Assembly (NCBI RefSeq): GCF_012935325.2
Contig: NZ_JABBYG020000001.1
Span: 248,001-312,000 of the forward strand
Origin: Paenibacillus sp. PL91
Lineage (GTDB): Bacteria; Bacillota; Bacilli; Paenibacillales; Paenibacillaceae
Reading direction: 5' to 3'
DNA length: 64,000 bases
In this document: positions 8,658 through 16,798 of the stretch, one piece after another
How the letters are laid out: each line of letters opens with the position of its first letter
Numbering within the stretch: the first letter of the stretch is position 1
Notes under the pieces: generated by a model
What the model saw: only the letters and a program-made list of their open reading frames with translations
Database searches by the model: none
What the model was told of the DNA's origin: nothing
Program-made: the position numbers and the translations under genes

Positions 8658-10502
8658 TTATTTGTCGTATTTGGAAGCGATCCGATCTAGTCTGCGTTTA
8701 ACTTGATCTGGATACGTTTGAAGAGCGCCTCCGAATTTTGAAGCGGCGTGAAGCGCCTTGTCGACGTCAATTTCACCGTAACCGAAATAATTGTCCTTGC
8801 CCTTGTCGCCCAAATCAATGGCTGATTTCCTCATAATTTCCATAACCTCGACGTTTGATAGCTCTGGATTGACGGAACGGATCAAGCCAGCTAGCGCAGC
8901 GACATGCGGACTTGCCATAGATGTGCCTGACAATGCTGCATATTGACTGCCGGGATAGGTGCTTGCGATGCTGTCCCCAGGCGCTGCAACGTCAATGTAG
9001 TCACCGTAGTTGGAGAAGGAAGCCTTTTCTTTGCTGCTGTTCGTTGCTGCTACTGCGAACACCTCAGGATAGGCAGCTGGGTAGCCTGGCCGATCGGTAT
9101 TGTCGTTGCCGCTGGCTGCGATCATAACGACGTCATGCTCGTAAGCATACTTGATGGCATCATGCAGGAAATCTGCTTGTGCGTAATTGCCCAAGCTCAT
9201 ATTAATGACTTTGGCGCCATGGTCAACTGCCCAGATAATACCTTGAGCAACGGAGTAGGTGGAACCTGCACCGCTGCTGTCGAGCACCTTGACGGGCATA
9301 ATTTTGTTATACCAAGACAATCCGGCTACTCCCTCGCCATTGTTAACTGACGCGCCGATAATGCCAGATACATGCGTACCATGTCCTACATCATCATCTG
9401 GATCTGTACCTTCATTTACTATGTTTGTCCCTTCAGTGAGTTTGCCTTTCAAATCGGGATGGTTGCTTTGTACACCCGTATCAAGCACAGCTATTACGAC
9501 TTGGTCACTGCCCTTCGATACATTCCAGCCCTTCTCCGTTTCGATAGACGGCAAATTCCATTGATACTCCGAATAAAGAGCATCATTTGGAATGATGGAA
9601 TCTGTTTCATTCGTCAAATACAAGTAATGCGGCTCCGTATACTCTGTATTCCAAGATTGCTTGAAATAATGGACAAGCTTATCGGCTTCAATGCTTTTGG
9701 AACGGAATACGAACGTATCTCCGATTTGCTTGACCGACTCAGCTTGGATGTCCTTCTTTACGCGATCCATCTCGTCCGGCGTCAGTGGCTTAGTGAAATG
9801 GACGACAACATCGCGTACATGATAATGGCTTGCGTTGCCGTTGTCCTCGCCGTTACGAACGGTCGTATCAATCGTTGAATTCGGCTTTACGGATTCAATT
9901 TTGTAGTTGCCTTCTGCCGGATAGGGAATGAGCCGAAGATTGCGCATTTGGTGCTTCTCGACTGATTTTACGATATCCTGCTTGATGACACCAACAACAC
10001 CGATACTGACATGCTTGGAATCAGGTACTCCAAGAACCATATACCGGCTGCCATTCTTTGCAGAAAAGGCTGGCGACTCATATTTCGCTCCTTTGCTTAC
10101 CTGAGCTTTGGCTTCTGCGACATAAGCTTCGGCTAGACCCTTATCAGTTGATGGCAGGGTGCCGCGGTTAACGCTCCGCTTGCCGGATATCCAGCTAATA
10201 TAGGACATGTGCATATGCTCATGCATCATATGCTTGATCTGTTGATCGGCAGCTGTTTTTGAGCCCATGCTCACGCTCATAAGCTTTTGAAAATCTTTGG
10301 AGCATTCCGTTGAGCAAAGCATAGCTGTTGCCTTCATGTCATCCTGAAGGGTTGCTAATTTGAGCGTATGCTCGCGCTTGGCGGAAAAGCTTGATGTTTG
10401 AGGCGCTTTTTTAACATCCTTTGGAGCAATAATACGTGATGTAGGTATAAGCAAGGCGACTAAGGCTAAAATTGTTAGGGCACCTATCCATTTTCTAGAC
10501 AT
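8658..10502 (-). CDS. S8 family subtilisin-like serine protease with long, possibly Cache-like pro-region
   Basis: The protein is 614 residues. A membrane or signal helix lies at about residues 7-25, so it acts outside the membrane. Residues about 40-190 form an unusual domain with a CSTEC motif and a strand pattern (PAFSAKNGSRYMVLGVP, then IGVVGVI) resembling Cache sensor folds. Residues about 228-297 look like a subtilase I9-type propeptide. The catalytic domain follows with Asp341 (AVLDTGV), His374 (GHGTHVSG), oxyanion Asn466 (ASGND) and Ser528 (GTSMASPHVA), all intact. I chose the second ATG because GGAGG lies eight bases ahead of it; the track-style start at 10517 has no ribosome site. 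Substrate unknown. Confidence 0.9.
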   Translation of the reverse strand: MSRKWIGALTILALVALLIPTSRIIAPKDVKKAPQTSSFSAKREHTLKLATLQDDMKATAMLCSTECSKDFQKLMSVSMGSKTAADQQIKHMMHEHMHMSYISWISGKRSVNRGTLPSTDKGLAEAYVAEAKAQVSKGAKYESPAFSAKNGSRYMVLGVPDSKHVSIGVVGVIKQDIVKSVEKHQMRNLRLIPYPAEGNYKIESVKPNSTIDTTVRNGEDNGNASHYHVRDVVVHFTKPLTPDEMDRVKKDIQAESVKQIGDTFVFRSKSIEADKLVHYFKQSWNTEYTEPHYLYLTNETDSIIPNDALYSEYQWNLPSIETEKGWNVSKGSDQVVIAVLDTGVQSNHPDLKGKLTEGTNIVNEGTDPDDDVGHGTHVSGIIGASVNNGEGVAGLSWYNKIMPVKVLDSSGAGSTYSVAQGIIWAVDHGAKVINMSLGNYAQADFLHDAIKYAYEHDVVMIAASGNDNTDRPGYPAAYPEVFAVAATNSSKEKASFSNYGDYIDVAAPGDSIASTYPGSQYAALSGTSMASPHVAALAGLIRSVNPELSNVEVMEIMRKSAIDLGDKGKDNYFGYGEIDVDKALHAASKFGGALQTYPDQVKRRLDRIASKYDK

Positions 10503-10684
10503 GCTTGAGACCTCCATTGATCGTTCTAATTTGAGCTAAGTCTAATCTGTAGGTTCGGGTTTCAAAGCGGAAAATATGCGGACAAAAGAGTGAATCGCCA
10601 GTACCACTTCCATGTAATTTGTGGTACGATAATGATGATTGTAGTTTTTACGCGTGTTTGGACTATGAAAGGGGAACTACCTAT

Positions 10685-11185
10685 ATGCCATCTGCTAACG
10701 TCAAAGCGCTAACCGATTCAACCCGCACGAAGCTAAAGGATGCGGTAAATCAGCTTGAACCGTTTCTGAATAACAATTCATTGCTCACATTAACGAATGA
10801 AGATCAAGGTGAAGAAGCACAAACGTTCTATAAAGGACTATTATCCGATTTGAGACATTTATTGGTGTTTTCTGAAGTCGCAGTTGAAAAGCTGGGAGTT
10901 TTGCTCAGACGGCCCAATTTTGATACAGATTATGCGGAACGCGTGCTGTATGAGGTTTACCATCAATGCGTAAGCGCGTTTTTCTATCCGAAAAACGAAT
11001 GCTACTCCGAGGACGGTCGCTACGCCTATACGGGACAGGATGCGATTCGCTTCCGCTTTAAGCCGAGCCGCGATTCCCGCGATATCGTACTTAACATTTC
11101 AAAAATTTTCGAGGAACTGCGTGACGAGTTGGCTTACTACGAAAATGATTACATGACGCAGCGCCGCATGCAAGGACAAAAATAA
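10685..11185 (+). CDS. ypuI: YpuI family protein
   Basis: This 166-residue soluble acidic protein resembles Bacillus YpuI, whose function is unknown. It is mainly helical, with conserved-looking segments YEVYHQCVSAFFYPKNE and FRFKPSRDSRDIVLNI in the second half. I placed the start at the ATG preceded by AAAGGGG, rather than 22 codons upstream where there is no ribosome site. An extended -10 element (TG-G-TACGAT, 10622-10630) lies upstream but has a poor -35. The gene is divergent from the subtilase and precedes two small genes in the same direction. Confidence 0.8.
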   Translation: MPSANVKALTDSTRTKLKDAVNQLEPFLNNNSLLTLTNEDQGEEAQTFYKGLLSDLRHLLVFSEVAVEKLGVLLRRPNFDTDYAERVLYEVYHQCVSAFFYPKNECYSEDGRYAYTGQDAIRFRFKPSRDSRDIVLNISKIFEELRDELAYYENDYMTQRRMQGQK

Positions 11186-11240
11186 GGCAGAATGAATCAC
11201 CTCCGGTCAGGGAAACTTGATAGTGGAGGTGATTTTTTTT

Positions 11241-11453
11241 ATGCCAAAAGGCGTAACTTGTAGCGTCGCTAACTGCAGCTTCTGGAAGGAAGGCAACAAT
11301 TGCGGAGCAAGTGCAATCAATATCGAAATTGATCAGCATGCAGGTGCCAATATCAATGAAGAATTTGCTGGCGAAGAGCTGGGACGACTACATCAGGATG
11401 AAGCTGATAAATCCAAATCAACGTGCTGCCTTACCTTTAAACCAAAGGAGTGA
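11241..11453 (+). CDS. DUF1540 small cysteine-rich protein
   Basis: This 70-residue protein has the DUF1540 layout: an N-terminal Cys-x4-Cys-x-Phe-Trp motif, a further Cys with Ala (NNCGASAI), an acidic middle, and a C-terminal STCCLTF. The clustered cysteines suggest metal binding, but the family has no established role. GGAGGTGA lies at good spacing before the chosen ATG; an upstream in-frame start would overlap that ribosome site. The downstream DUF4190 gene starts seven bases later, so the two are likely cotranscribed. Confidence 0.85.
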   Translation: MPKGVTCSVANCSFWKEGNNCGASAINIEIDQHAGANINEEFAGEELGRLHQDEADKSKSTCCLTFKPKE

Positions 11454-11459
11454 TGGTCG

Positions 11460-11876
11460 ATGGGTAAATATGAAGACGATTATAGGAAGCTGTTGGATGA
11501 TCGGGATCACTCAGCAGAAACAAGCCATCCTGTTATGGGGACGGATAGCTTGCCTGATGTAAATGAAGAAATGGCAGCAGATTTTGCTGTTAGCAATCCA
11601 GCTGTGCACACGGAGCGGAGAGAAGACCGGTACGTTGAACGAACGGAACGTGCAGATGCCCGTACAGGCGGATATGCGCTTGGTTGGGTGTCGCTCGTAT
11701 TTGCGATTGCGTCATGGTTTATTTGGCCGATATTGATGGGAGCTACAGCAGCAGTGCTTGGTTTCATTGCATATCGACAAGGCGCTCGCGGACTCGGTGG
11801 TTGGGCTATGGCGATCGGACTTATTGCTCTTGCTTTAAATTTAATTATCGTGCCCTTTTACTACGCGATTACCTAA
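11460..11876 (+). CDS. DUF4190-like small membrane protein
   Basis: This protein has 138 residues. The first 70 or so are polar and charged with many Asp, Glu and Arg, and should be cytoplasmic. Then come two long hydrophobic segments (starting ALGWVSLVFAIASWF and GGWAMAIGLIALALN) joined by a short loop with GFIAYRQGARG. That helix-GxxA-loop-helix pattern is characteristic of DUF4190. Function unknown. AAAGGAGTGATGG precedes the ATG. A bidirectional terminator follows directly. Confidence 0.78.
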   Translation: MGKYEDDYRKLLDDRDHSAETSHPVMGTDSLPDVNEEMAADFAVSNPAVHTERREDRYVERTERADARTGGYALGWVSLVFAIASWFIWPILMGATAAVLGFIAYRQGARGLGGWAMAIGLIALALNLIIVPFYYAIT

Positions 11877-11883
11877 ATGGAAT

Positions 11884-11930
11884 AAACAAATAAGCTCCTT
11901 CCCAGTAAATGGGAGGGAGCTTATTTGTTT
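11884..11930. terminator. Bidirectional terminator between DUF4190 gene and alarmone synthetase
   Basis: Twenty-base arms (11884-11903 and 11911-11930) pair with one wobble around a seven-base loop. The A-rich 5' end and T-rich 3' end suit both strands. The convergent gene's stop codon lies inside the right arm. Confidence 0.8.
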
Positions 11931-12558
11931 ATTTCAAGGCTTGCTCGCGATGCTTCTGCACCTCTACATTCAAGGCTAGCATTTGTCTGTCGAGCAAATG
12001 GATCATATCGGCCGAGCCCTTGAGCTGCTCCTGAATATGTGGCGGAATTTGTTCATTAAATTTATAATAGATCTTGTGCTCCAAGCTCGCCCAGAAATCC
12101 ATCGCAATTGTGCGAATCTGAATTTCGACGAGAACGTTTTCTGTCCGATCGGTCAGGAAGACAGGGATTTCGATTAGCAAATGAATGCTCTGGTAGCCGT
12201 TAGGCTTTGGATTGATGACGTAATCCTTAACCTCAACGACTCGTACGTCGCTTTGCTTGCTGATCATATCGACGATTTGATAAATGTCGGTTGAGAAGGA
12301 GCAGATGACGCGTACACCTGCAATATCGCGAATATGCTCTTTAGCATCTTCAAGCGTTATTTCCAGCCCTTTGCGTTGAAGCTTCTGCATGACGCTTTCC
12401 GGCGCTTTAATTCTAGTCTTCATATGCTCGATCGGATTGTAGTCATGAATAAATTGAAATTCCTCGTTTAAAATGTTAAGTTTCGTTTCTACGGCATCCA
12501 GCGCAAATTTATAGGTAAGAAAAAAATGAGCCCATTGCTTTAGCTGATTGGTTTTCAT
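11929..12558 (-). CDS. small alarmone synthetase, GTP pyrophosphokinase family (YwaC/RelP type)
   Basis: This 209-residue, single-domain (p)ppGpp synthetase has no hydrolase or regulatory domain. Synthetase motifs include YNPIEHMKTRIKAPES near residue 40, the DIAGVRVIC strand near 95, PKPNGYQSIHL near 140, EIQIRTIAMDFWASLEHK near 165-182. The overall pattern is closest to Bacillus YwaC (SAS2/RelP) rather than YjbM (SAS1/RelQ). It transfers pyrophosphate from ATP to GDP or GTP under stress. It stands alone, convergent with the DUF4190 gene and divergent from the ABC ATPase gene. Confidence 0.88.
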   Translation of the reverse strand: MKTNQLKQWAHFFLTYKFALDAVETKLNILNEEFQFIHDYNPIEHMKTRIKAPESVMQKLQRKGLEITLEDAKEHIRDIAGVRVICSFSTDIYQIVDMISKQSDVRVVEVKDYVINPKPNGYQSIHLLIEIPVFLTDRTENVLVEIQIRTIAMDFWASLEHKIYYKFNEQIPPHIQEQLKGSADMIHLLDRQMLALNVEVQKHREQALK

Positions 12559-12667
12559 TGCAGATCACTCCTGAACTAACATTTATGTATATGCTTATAA
12601 TGGTCGATATTATTGGCCAAGTCAAATTTAAGGGAAACGGTGCTGTCAACAGATAGGAGAGTTAACG

Positions 12668-13456
12668 ATGATTATAGACATCCAAAACGTATCATGGGAT
12701 CGAAACCAAATACAGATTTTGCAAAATATTAACTGGCAAGTAAACGAAGGTGAGCATTGGTGCCTGCTTGGGCTGAATGGCTCTGGAAAAACGACCCTTC
12801 TGAATATGATTAACGGTTATATTTGGCCAACTGAAGGCAGCATGGCGGTGCTCGGCAAAACATTTGGCGAATTTGATTTGCGTGAGCTTCGCAAAAACAT
12901 CGGCTGGGTCAGCACATCGCTGCAGCAGAAGCTGTACGGCAGCGAAACCGCGATAAAGATTGTGCTAAGCGGCAAGTTTGCTACAATTGGTTTATACGAT
13001 CAGACCGATACCGAGGATATGAAGCGAGCTGAAGCTTTGATGAAGGCGCTGGGCTGTACAGCTTTGATGGAAAGAACCTATGATACAATGTCTCAAGGCG
13101 AACGACAGCGGGTGTTAATTGCAAGGGCGCTTATGGCATCGCCAAAGCTTCTGATTTTAGATGAGCCTTGCACCGGTCTTGATGTATTTGCCCGCGAGCA
13201 GCTGCTGCAGATGGTTGCCGCCGTTGCAGCGGAGAAGAATGCACCCACAATTATTTATGTAACGCATCATGTCGAGGAGATTTTGCCCGTGTTTACGAAA
13301 ACGCTCTTAATTAAGGATGGACAAGTCTTTGCGGCCGACGAGACAAAAGACGTACTGACTTCGACATTAATGAGTGATTTTTTTGAGGTGCCGGTAGATA
13401 TTCAGAGCCGAGACGGGAGGAATTGGCTGTCTGTGAAGGGGGATTTATGGAATTAG
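12668..13456 (+). CDS. ABC transporter-type ATP-binding protein (YlmA-like)
   Basis: This is a 262-residue single nucleotide-binding domain. Walker A is GLNGSGKTT near residues 35-43, the Q-loop region reads IGWVSTSLQQ, the signature is SQGERQR near 143, and Walker B is LLILDEPCTGLD near 158-169, followed by an H-switch VTHH. The sequence resembles Bacillus YlmA, an ATPase of unknown role related in layout to ModF. No permease or binding protein gene is adjacent. A GATAGGAG ribosome site precedes the ATG. Its 3' end overlaps the next gene by ten bases. Confidence 0.85.
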   Translation: MIIDIQNVSWDRNQIQILQNINWQVNEGEHWCLLGLNGSGKTTLLNMINGYIWPTEGSMAVLGKTFGEFDLRELRKNIGWVSTSLQQKLYGSETAIKIVLSGKFATIGLYDQTDTEDMKRAEALMKALGCTALMERTYDTMSQGERQRVLIARALMASPKLLILDEPCTGLDVFAREQLLQMVAAVAAEKNAPTIIYVTHHVEEILPVFTKTLLIKDGQVFAADETKDVLTSTLMSDFFEVPVDIQSRDGRNWLSVKGDLWN

Positions 13457-15771
13457 GCATACAAGATACGGAGCAGCAGCTGCCCGAGCCAAGCAAATGG
13501 GAAAAAATGAAGATTTGGCTAAGCCTCCGCTATTCGACAAGGAACGCCCATGATCATTTTGTATGGCGAATCGCTACAGGCAGCACCGCATTATTCGGAT
13601 CCTTATCGATGCTGGCTGCTGTGCTCGGGATGCCGACAGGATTAGGTACTGCAATAGACATTATCGTATTCTTGGCCATTAACACTGCTGCTATGAGTTT
13701 AGCTGCCGTATTGCTATCCTTCCTTCTTAATCTTATGTATTTGTCTTTGCCGCTTAGATTCACATCAGTTTTGCTTTACGTGTCGGTCGAGACCTATCTT
13801 ATTTTATATTTTGCAGAGCTCGGCATTCTTATGTCGATTATTGTCTCATTGGCGTTCTCGCTAACGGGCGCTCTCGCTGGCTGCTTGCTTGGCATCTTAA
13901 TCAAAATGAAAATAAGATCAGGGAGCAAGGCCATTCTTGCATTTTGTTTTGCCTGTATTATTGCTGTTGCCTTCGCAACTATGGATTGGGCGGGGCCGGC
14001 TCCTTTGCCGCAAAGAGAGAGCGTTCAAAACGATCAAGCTTCAGCCGACAGCGTTGCTGCATTGGAGGCGCCTAATCCAGCCGAACCAGGAAAGTTCGCC
14101 TTTCAAGCTTTTACTTATGGAAGTGGAAAGGACAAGCATCGAGCGATTTTTGCGGATGGGGCCGATGTGCTGTCTGCAGCCGTCGATGCGTCAACTTATA
14201 TTACGAAATGGTCATCACTCAAGACGCGGTTTTGGGGCTTCGATGAGCATGATCTTCCTTTAAATGGCCGGGTATGGATGCCTGAGGGTGTTGGCCCTTT
14301 TCCAATTGCGCTAATCGTTCATGGCAATCATCTTATGGAATATTTCTCAGATGGCGGATATGGCTACCTTGGTGAAATGCTTGCAAGCAAAGGCATAATT
14401 GCGGTTTCTGTAGATGAGAACTTTCTCAATTATTCCGTGTGGTCAGGCATTCCGAATAATGATATGAAGGTGCGGGCATGGCTCCTGCTGAAGCATCTGC
14501 AGCAAATTAAGCAGTTAAACGAAGCAACAGGAAACCTTTTTTCGGATCGAGTAGATTTTGAGCAGGTGGCTCTGATTGGACATTCACGAGGCGGTCAGGC
14601 CGTTGCGATGGCTGCGGATGCAGAACGATGGTTTAATGAAGATAAAACGATGGACAGCCTAAAAGGCATAGCTATTAAATCCGTTATTGCGATAGCGCCG
14701 ACGGACAAGCAGGTTGACGATAAATCGGCACGGTTAACCGATGTTAACTACTTGACGCTTCAAGGAGCCAGAGATGCCGATGTCAACAATTTTTACGGTG
14801 ACCGACAATATAGCCGAACAACCTTCATGGGGCAATTAGGCAAGTTTAAAGCAGCCTTATATATTGGAGATGCAAACCATAGCCAATTCAATTCAGACTG
14901 GGGAAGAATGGACGAGCGTCCGCCGGGCGGCTTGTTTTTGAATCGCCAAAATCTATTGGAAGCGGAGGAGCAGCGTCAAATATCCAAGGTTTATGTGTCG
15001 GCATTTCTGCAGGCGACATTGCTTGGCGATGAGCGCTACGAGCCTTTGTTTAGAGATTATCGGACCGGACTGGCATGGCTGCCGGATACCCTATATACGA
15101 ATCGGTATGAGAAAGCGTCATTTACCGAAATCGCTCGTTACGACGATGGCAAACGAAAAACGGTTTTAAAGGACGGCGGAAAGGCAAGTGCGACCGGAAT
15201 GAAGGAGTGGCAGATCGTATCTGCAGAGGACCGGGACCGAAAAAACAAGGGCACAAAAGGAATGGAATTGGAGTGGAGTAAGCCTGGTGCAGAGTATGAG
15301 CTGGAAATTCCTCTTAGCATGAGAACAGAAGCGGATGGCATTGCAGAAGGCAATTTTGTCTTCTCCATGGCGAACCTAGAGCGTGATCTCATCTCACAAG
15401 CGGAAGCAGCTGGCAAGGCAGAGGTGACTAATGATACGGAAGAGGATGTAGTGCTGCCGCCGCTGCCGGAAGTTGAAATCGAGCTAATAACAGAGGATGG
15501 AGAAAGCAGGGAGCTGGAACTAGCCGATATTATGCCGGTTTCGCCTCCTTCTTACACGGCCTTTATGTCTCTGTCATGGCTTGAAGAGCGAATGAAGGAA
15601 GAGAAGTACAAGGAATCTACCGAGCCTGTGTTTCAAACCTATGTGCTGCCCATTGAGGAATTCGGCACAGAGGAGAAAGCAATTGCTGTTCAGGAAATAA
15701 GCCGGATTACGTTCCGATTTGTTAATGGTCCTGGAAAAGTGATGCTCGATGATATTGGGTTTATGCCATAA
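13447..15771 (+). CDS. membrane-anchored alpha/beta hydrolase
   Basis: This protein has 774 residues. Four hydrophobic segments occupy about residues 35-185, followed by a long extracytoplasmic part. The hydrolase fold shows ALIVHGNH near residue 285, the nucleophile elbow GHSRGG near 380, and a candidate catalytic His in DANHSQF near 480. The last 250 residues are a further acidic, beta-rich region that I do not recognise. AAGGGGG lies before the chosen ATG, eight codons inside the longest frame, overlapping the ATPase gene by ten bases. Substrate unknown; the lipase, esterase or chlorophyllase-like groups are possible. Confidence 0.75.
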   Translation: MELGIQDTEQQLPEPSKWEKMKIWLSLRYSTRNAHDHFVWRIATGSTALFGSLSMLAAVLGMPTGLGTAIDIIVFLAINTAAMSLAAVLLSFLLNLMYLSLPLRFTSVLLYVSVETYLILYFAELGILMSIIVSLAFSLTGALAGCLLGILIKMKIRSGSKAILAFCFACIIAVAFATMDWAGPAPLPQRESVQNDQASADSVAALEAPNPAEPGKFAFQAFTYGSGKDKHRAIFADGADVLSAAVDASTYITKWSSLKTRFWGFDEHDLPLNGRVWMPEGVGPFPIALIVHGNHLMEYFSDGGYGYLGEMLASKGIIAVSVDENFLNYSVWSGIPNNDMKVRAWLLLKHLQQIKQLNEATGNLFSDRVDFEQVALIGHSRGGQAVAMAADAERWFNEDKTMDSLKGIAIKSVIAIAPTDKQVDDKSARLTDVNYLTLQGARDADVNNFYGDRQYSRTTFMGQLGKFKAALYIGDANHSQFNSDWGRMDERPPGGLFLNRQNLLEAEEQRQISKVYVSAFLQATLLGDERYEPLFRDYRTGLAWLPDTLYTNRYEKASFTEIARYDDGKRKTVLKDGGKASATGMKEWQIVSAEDRDRKNKGTKGMELEWSKPGAEYELEIPLSMRTEADGIAEGNFVFSMANLERDLISQAEAAGKAEVTNDTEEDVVLPPLPEVEIELITEDGESRELELADIMPVSPPSYTAFMSLSWLEERMKEEKYKESTEPVFQTYVLPIEEFGTEEKAIAVQEISRITFRFVNGPGKVMLDDIGFMP

Positions 15772-15776
15772 GTACG

Positions 15777-15817
15777 AAAAAAAAGCGGGATGCCTGGCAG
15801 AAGGCAGTCCCGCTTTT
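15777..15817 (+). terminator. Rho-independent terminator after the hydrolase gene
   Basis: AAAAGCGGGA and TCCCGCTTTT pair. A nested TGCCT/AGGCA extends the stem. Both flanks are A/T-rich, so it may also serve the convergent transporter gene. Confidence 0.78.
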
Positions 15818-15832
15818 GTATCCTGATTTGGC

Positions 15833-16558
15833 TTAACTGCCCGTACCTGCCTCATCCGCTTTAAAGGTGAAGCTTCTTGCCGCATACAAAAATGGTGTCG
15901 AACAAAGCGATACGATAAATTTTATGACGTAAGTCGACAAGAAAATCGAAAGCCAAAGCTTATGATCATAGCCGTCTGCGCCGGCAAAGGCGATCGTACA
16001 AAAGATGAACGTATCAACTAGCTGGCTTACGGCAGTGCTTCCGTTGTTGCGAATCCATAGCTGATTCGGGGCAGGACATAGACGCTTTAATACAGAATAG
16101 ATTTTAACGTCAAGAAACTGACTGACAAAATATGCGCATAAGCTGCCTAAAGCAATCCGGGGCATTAGACCGAACAACGTTTCCAGCGCGCCCTGCACCT
16201 CAAGCGGAAATGGTTCATTCAGCGGATTAAAGAGAAGTGCCATTTGCATAATAATAGTAGTGGCAATGAGCGTGAAGAAACCGAACCACACGGCCTTTTT
16301 TGCAGCTTTTTCTCCATATTTCTCATTCAATAGGTCAGAGGCCAAATAAATCGTTCCGTACATGGTATTCCCAAGCGTAATCGCTATTACGATACCGAAT
16401 GCGTGGATGTCGATTGTTTTTACAACTTGAATATTAGCTAGCACGGTGGCCATGCCGATCCAAGCGTATATGCCTATTCGCCCAAAAAAACGATAGGACA
16501 GAAGGAATAATGAAAAATGCACGAGCATAAAGATCGCGCCGAACCACAAATTAAACAT
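15833..16558 (-). CDS. queuosine precursor transporter (YhhQ/VUT family)
   Basis: This 241-residue protein of the DUF165/YhhQ family has about six membrane helices. Family features include the ANIQVVKTIDI segment near residue 41, NTMYGTIYLASDLLNEKYG near 64-82, and the LWIRNNGSTAVSQLVDTFIF block near 166-185. YhhQ-type proteins import queuosine precursors (preQ0/preQ1 or related bases) used in tRNA modification. An AGGAGG ribosome site lies upstream, immediately after a candidate preQ1 riboswitch, which supports the substrate class. Single-gene unit. Confidence 0.88.
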   Translation of the reverse strand: MFNLWFGAIFMLVHFSLFLLSYRFFGRIGIYAWIGMATVLANIQVVKTIDIHAFGIVIAITLGNTMYGTIYLASDLLNEKYGEKAAKKAVWFGFFTLIATTIIMQMALLFNPLNEPFPLEVQGALETLFGLMPRIALGSLCAYFVSQFLDVKIYSVLKRLCPAPNQLWIRNNGSTAVSQLVDTFIFCTIAFAGADGYDHKLWLSIFLSTYVIKFIVSLCSTPFLYAARSFTFKADEAGTGS

Positions 16559-16569
16559 ACTGCAAATAA

Positions 16570-16608
16570 CCTCCTAGTTTTGATAACGCGGGAGTTTTCG
16601 AACCGCGG
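16570..16608 (-). promoter_or_regulatory. candidate preQ1-I riboswitch
   Basis: On the minus strand CGCGG is followed by TTC, a short A-rich loop, an AC-T-CCC element and the pairing CCGCG, then an A-rich tail leading to AAAACTAGGAGG. This matches the order of preQ1-I elements (P1, GGTTC, AC-N-CCC, A-tract, CTA before the Shine-Dalgarno). The short P2 pairing with CTA that I expect is not evident, which lowers confidence. Location ahead of a YhhQ-type transporter is a common preQ1 riboswitch context. Confidence 0.55.
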
Positions 16609-16747
16609 ATTGCAAGAATAGTGTAACTATTGACTTGTTTTTCTGCCTTTGTCATTATAAACGCTTCTTATGAGTGCGGCAATAGATTTTCATAGGCGTT
16701 TCACTTGAGCGCCAGAAGATGGTAGAATGGATGTTCCGTTTTAAGCA

Positions 16748-16756
16748 TGGTATGAT
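16748..16756 (+). promoter_or_regulatory. extended -10 promoter element upstream of helD
   Basis: TG-G-TATGAT matches the extended -10 consensus and lies 43 bases ahead of the helD ATG. The -35 region at 17-base spacing is poor. Confidence 0.45.
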
Positions 16757-16798
16757 TATGAACTGGTCAACCTTACTAAATAGCTAAGGAGTGTTGTC

